Source: UBA1479 sp002706405
GTDB lineage: Bacteria > Pseudomonadota > Alphaproteobacteria > Rhodospirillales > Casp-alpha2
DNA length: 64,000 nt
Direction: 5' to 3'
NCBI GenBank assembly: GCA_963972255.1
Contig: CAXATO010000004.1
Location: forward strand, 124,001-188,000
Made by a program: the position numbers and the translations under genes. Within the stretch, counting starts at the first letter, position 1. Each line of letters begins with the position of its first letter. The notes below the pieces were generated by a model. The model was not told where the DNA came from and ran no database searches. It saw only the letters and a list, made by a program, of their open reading frames with translations. Positions 62,264 to 64,000 of this stretch are shown in pieces.

Positions 62264-63301
62264 CTAGCCGGTCCCCGCGGCGGGCACGCCCTTGGTCGTG
62301 GAATATTCGAAATGCAGGATTTCGCCCGGCCGCGCCACCGCATGGGCGCCATGGGCCGCGGCGGCGGCTTCGGCGAAGCCGGTCAGGATCAGCTTCAGCT
62401 TGCCGGGATAGGTGATGATGTCGCCGGCGGCGAACAGGCCGGGACGGTCCGTCGCCATGGTCGCCGGATCGACGGCGATATGATTATCGCGCAAGTCCAA
62501 TTGCCAGTCGGCGATGGGGCCCAGTTGCTGCAGCATGCCGAAGAACGGCAGCAGGGCATCGGCCGGCAGGCGCCGTTCGGTGCCGTCGAGATCGCGGGCG
62601 ATGACCGCGTCGAGCCGCCCGCCCGCACCCGCGAGCCCGCCCAACTGATAAGGAATGACCAGATCAACCTTGCCCGCCGCCGCCAGGTCTTCCAGCTTGC
62701 GCACGCTGTCGGGGGCGGCGCGGAATTTTTGCCGGCGATGGACGACGGCGACGCTTTGCGCGACCTCGGCAAGGTTGAGCGCCCAGTCGACGGCGCTGTC
62801 GCCGCCGCCGGCGATGACCACGCGGCGGTCGCGGAAATCCTCGATCCGCCCGACCATGTATTTCACGCCCAGGCCGGGACCCTGATCCTCATAGGCTTCG
62901 ATGCCGTCCAAGGGGGGGCGGTTCGGCCCGAAGGCGCCGACCCCGGCGCAGATGATGACCGCGGGGGCCGCGATCGTCGCCCCCCGGGCGGTGGTGACCT
63001 GCCAGATGCCGCCGTCCTGCGCCAGACCCGTGACCGGACTGCCCAGGTGATAGACCGGATTGAAGGGAGCCGCCTGTTCGGTCAGGCGGTCGACAAGCTC
63101 CAGAGCTCCGATGCGGGGGTATCCCGGGATATCGTAAATGGGTTTTTCCGGGTAGAGTGCGCTCAACTGCCCACCGGGCATGTCCAACGCATCGACCACA
63201 TGGCAGTTCAGGCCCAGCATGCCGCATTCGAATACCGCGAACAGGCCCACGGGGCCCGCGCCGATAATCACCACATCCGTCTTTTCCGGCGCCTGGGGCA
63301 C
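62264..63301 (-). CDS. Ferredoxin/flavodoxin-NADP+ reductase (TrxR-like type)
   Basis: A 345-residue homodimeric flavoprotein of the YumC-type FNR family: FAD site GAGPVGLFAVFECG (14-27), PGGQLSALYPEKPIYDIPGY, NADPH site VVIAGGGDSAVDWAL and LFAAGDIITYPGKLKLI near the C-terminus. It lacks the redox CxxC of thioredoxin reductases, as expected. It supplies electrons from NADPH to ferredoxin or flavodoxin. No ferredoxin gene is adjacent. Confidence 0.93.
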   Translation of the reverse strand: MPQAPEKTDVVIIGAGPVGLFAVFECGMLGLNCHVVDALDMPGGQLSALYPEKPIYDIPGYPRIGALELVDRLTEQAAPFNPVYHLGSPVTGLAQDGGIWQVTTARGATIAAPAVIICAGVGAFGPNRPPLDGIEAYEDQGPGLGVKYMVGRIEDFRDRRVVIAGGGDSAVDWALNLAEVAQSVAVVHRRQKFRAAPDSVRKLEDLAAAGKVDLVIPYQLGGLAGAGGRLDAVIARDLDGTERRLPADALLPFFGMLQQLGPIADWQLDLRDNHIAVDPATMATDRPGLFAAGDIITYPGKLKLILTGFAEAAAAAHGAHAVARPGEILHFEYSTTKGVPAAGTG

Positions 63302-63417
63302 TTGGGCCTTCTCCTTCGGTCGTTTCCCGGTCGTTGACCGGTTTTCCTTACATGGCGGGCCGGGCCGGTCAGGTCAAGCCTTGTCCCGGCGGTCCTATTT
63401 TCGTTAAAAGAGCGGCG

Positions 63418-63918
63418 ATGGTTGCGATGGCGCATGCAAGCGAGGAACCGACCGGTCTCGTCCTGACCCTGGAAGGGGAGGATGCGGCCCTGTCTTTTGG
63501 CGCGCGGCTGGCGGGCCTGTGCCGTGCCGGCGACGTGATCGCCCTGTGGGGCGGACTGGGCATGGGCAAGACCGTGATCGCCCGTGGCATCGTCCGGGCC
63601 CTGCTGGGCACGGACGAAGAGGTGCCGAGCCCGACCTTCACCCTGGTGCAGCCCTATGAGGGACCGGATTACACCGTGTTCCATTTCGACCTGTATCGCC
63701 TCAACGATCCCGAAGAGGCCTATGAGCTGGATATCGAGGACGCCTTCGCCGAAGGCCTGTCCCTGATCGAATGGCCGGAACGCCTGGGGTCTCTTCTGCC
63801 CGCCGGGCGGCTCGACCTGCGGCTTTCGCCGGGCGGCGACGCACACCAGCGGCGGGTGGCCCTTTCCGGCGGCGCCGACTGGACTGAACGATTGAAACGA
63901 GCGGAGCTCCATGACTGA
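63418..63918 (+). CDS. tsaE: tRNA threonylcarbamoyladenosine biosynthesis ATPase TsaE
   Basis: A 166-residue P-loop ATPase that assists TsaB/TsaD in t6A37 synthesis. Walker A GGLGMGKT (45-52), SPTFTLVQPYEG, FHFDLYRL and LIEWPERLGSLLP are all present. The frame runs on to 63334, but MVAMAHASEEP (63418) after the promoter region is the best start. Its stop overlaps the next start by 8 bp, the usual linkage to the kinase gene. Confidence 0.94.
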   Translation: MVAMAHASEEPTGLVLTLEGEDAALSFGARLAGLCRAGDVIALWGGLGMGKTVIARGIVRALLGTDEEVPSPTFTLVQPYEGPDYTVFHFDLYRLNDPEEAYELDIEDAFAEGLSLIEWPERLGSLLPAGRLDLRLSPGGDAHQRRVALSGGADWTERLKRAELHD

Positions 63919-64000
63919 ACGTGACGACTTGATTACCGCCTTCCTGGACCGCCATGGCTGGGGAAATGCCGAGCGCAGCGTGCTGGCCGCCGACGCCTCG
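63911..64000 (+). CDS. Aminoglycoside phosphotransferase-family kinase (AmgK-like), partial
   Basis: Only the first 30 residues are visible: MTERDDLITAFLDRHGWGNA then ERSVLAADAS, running off the right edge. In alphaproteobacteria tsaE is followed by a sugar kinase of the APH family, probably cell-wall sugar anomeric kinase AmgK, with the N-terminal 'LAGDAS-RRY' pattern. The call is from this N-terminus and the gene order. Confidence 0.7.
   Translation, partial: MTERDDLITAFLDRHGWGNAERSVLAADAS

Overview
The window is about 64 kb of dense, GC-rich chromosome from an alphaproteobacterium, most likely of the order Rhodospirillales. The assignment rests on gene content and order: a pckA / ChvI-ChvG / HprK-RapZ-EIIA-HPr-EI / ahcY / tsaE backbone, dapD-dapE, def-fmt, SRP RNA next to dnaX, and ybaB-recR. 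I saw no tRNA or rRNA genes, CRISPR array, phage genes or transposase.

Layout. 1-5.7 kb: tail of a HAD nucleotidase, lysine synthesis genes dapD-dapE, a small membrane protein, truA, and a tandem pair of paralogous proteins of unknown function. 5.7-9.4 kb: a flavin monooxygenase, a cold-shock gene with a long AT-rich leader, two very small genes, a GIY-YIG protein, a DsbA-like protein and a small unknown. 9.5-16 kb: def-fmt, a nucleoside transporter, a DUF4139 protein, rmuC, recR-ybaB. 16-22.6 kb: an exonuclease, a dicarboxylate symporter, dnaX, the SRP RNA gene ffs, nudC, and a low-GC HEPN-like gene flanked by a duplicated nudC 3' end. 22.6-33.6 kb: cupin, DUF983, pheA, a membrane-bound cytochrome c, hisN, the yejABEF peptide importer with a GhrA-type reductase, and uppP. 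33.8-43.2 kb: glutamate synthase gltBD, a PAS protein, a C26 amidohydrolase with a beta-hydroxyacid dehydrogenase and a DUF423 protein, and an unknown gene behind a Fur-box-like site. 43.3-64 kb: the pckA-to-tsaE regulatory backbone with several inserted modules.

How the genes work together. ChvG/ChvI is an envelope/acid-sensing two-component system. EI, HPr and a mannose-type EIIA form a regulatory phosphorelay without a sugar permease; HprK phosphorylates HPr on Ser46 and RapZ is an RNase adaptor/sensor. These stand beside central-carbon (pckA) and methyl-cycle (ahcY) genes. A cobalamin riboswitch controls a CbtB-CbtA cobalt transporter, with a HugZ-type protein behind an intercistronic hairpin. 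gltBD assimilates ammonium.

Items that deserve a second look are the 630-bp insertion at the nudC 3' end carrying a HEPN-like gene, a new 49-bp dispersed intergenic repeat with a covarying centre, the tandem paralogs, a multi-PAS protein that has lost its kinase domain, an SDR lacking its catalytic Tyr/Lys, an SDR gene relic, and a Fur-box-like site in front of an unknown gene. I found no clearly complete new multigene system; the nudC-associated gene is the best candidate for accessory (possibly defence) function.
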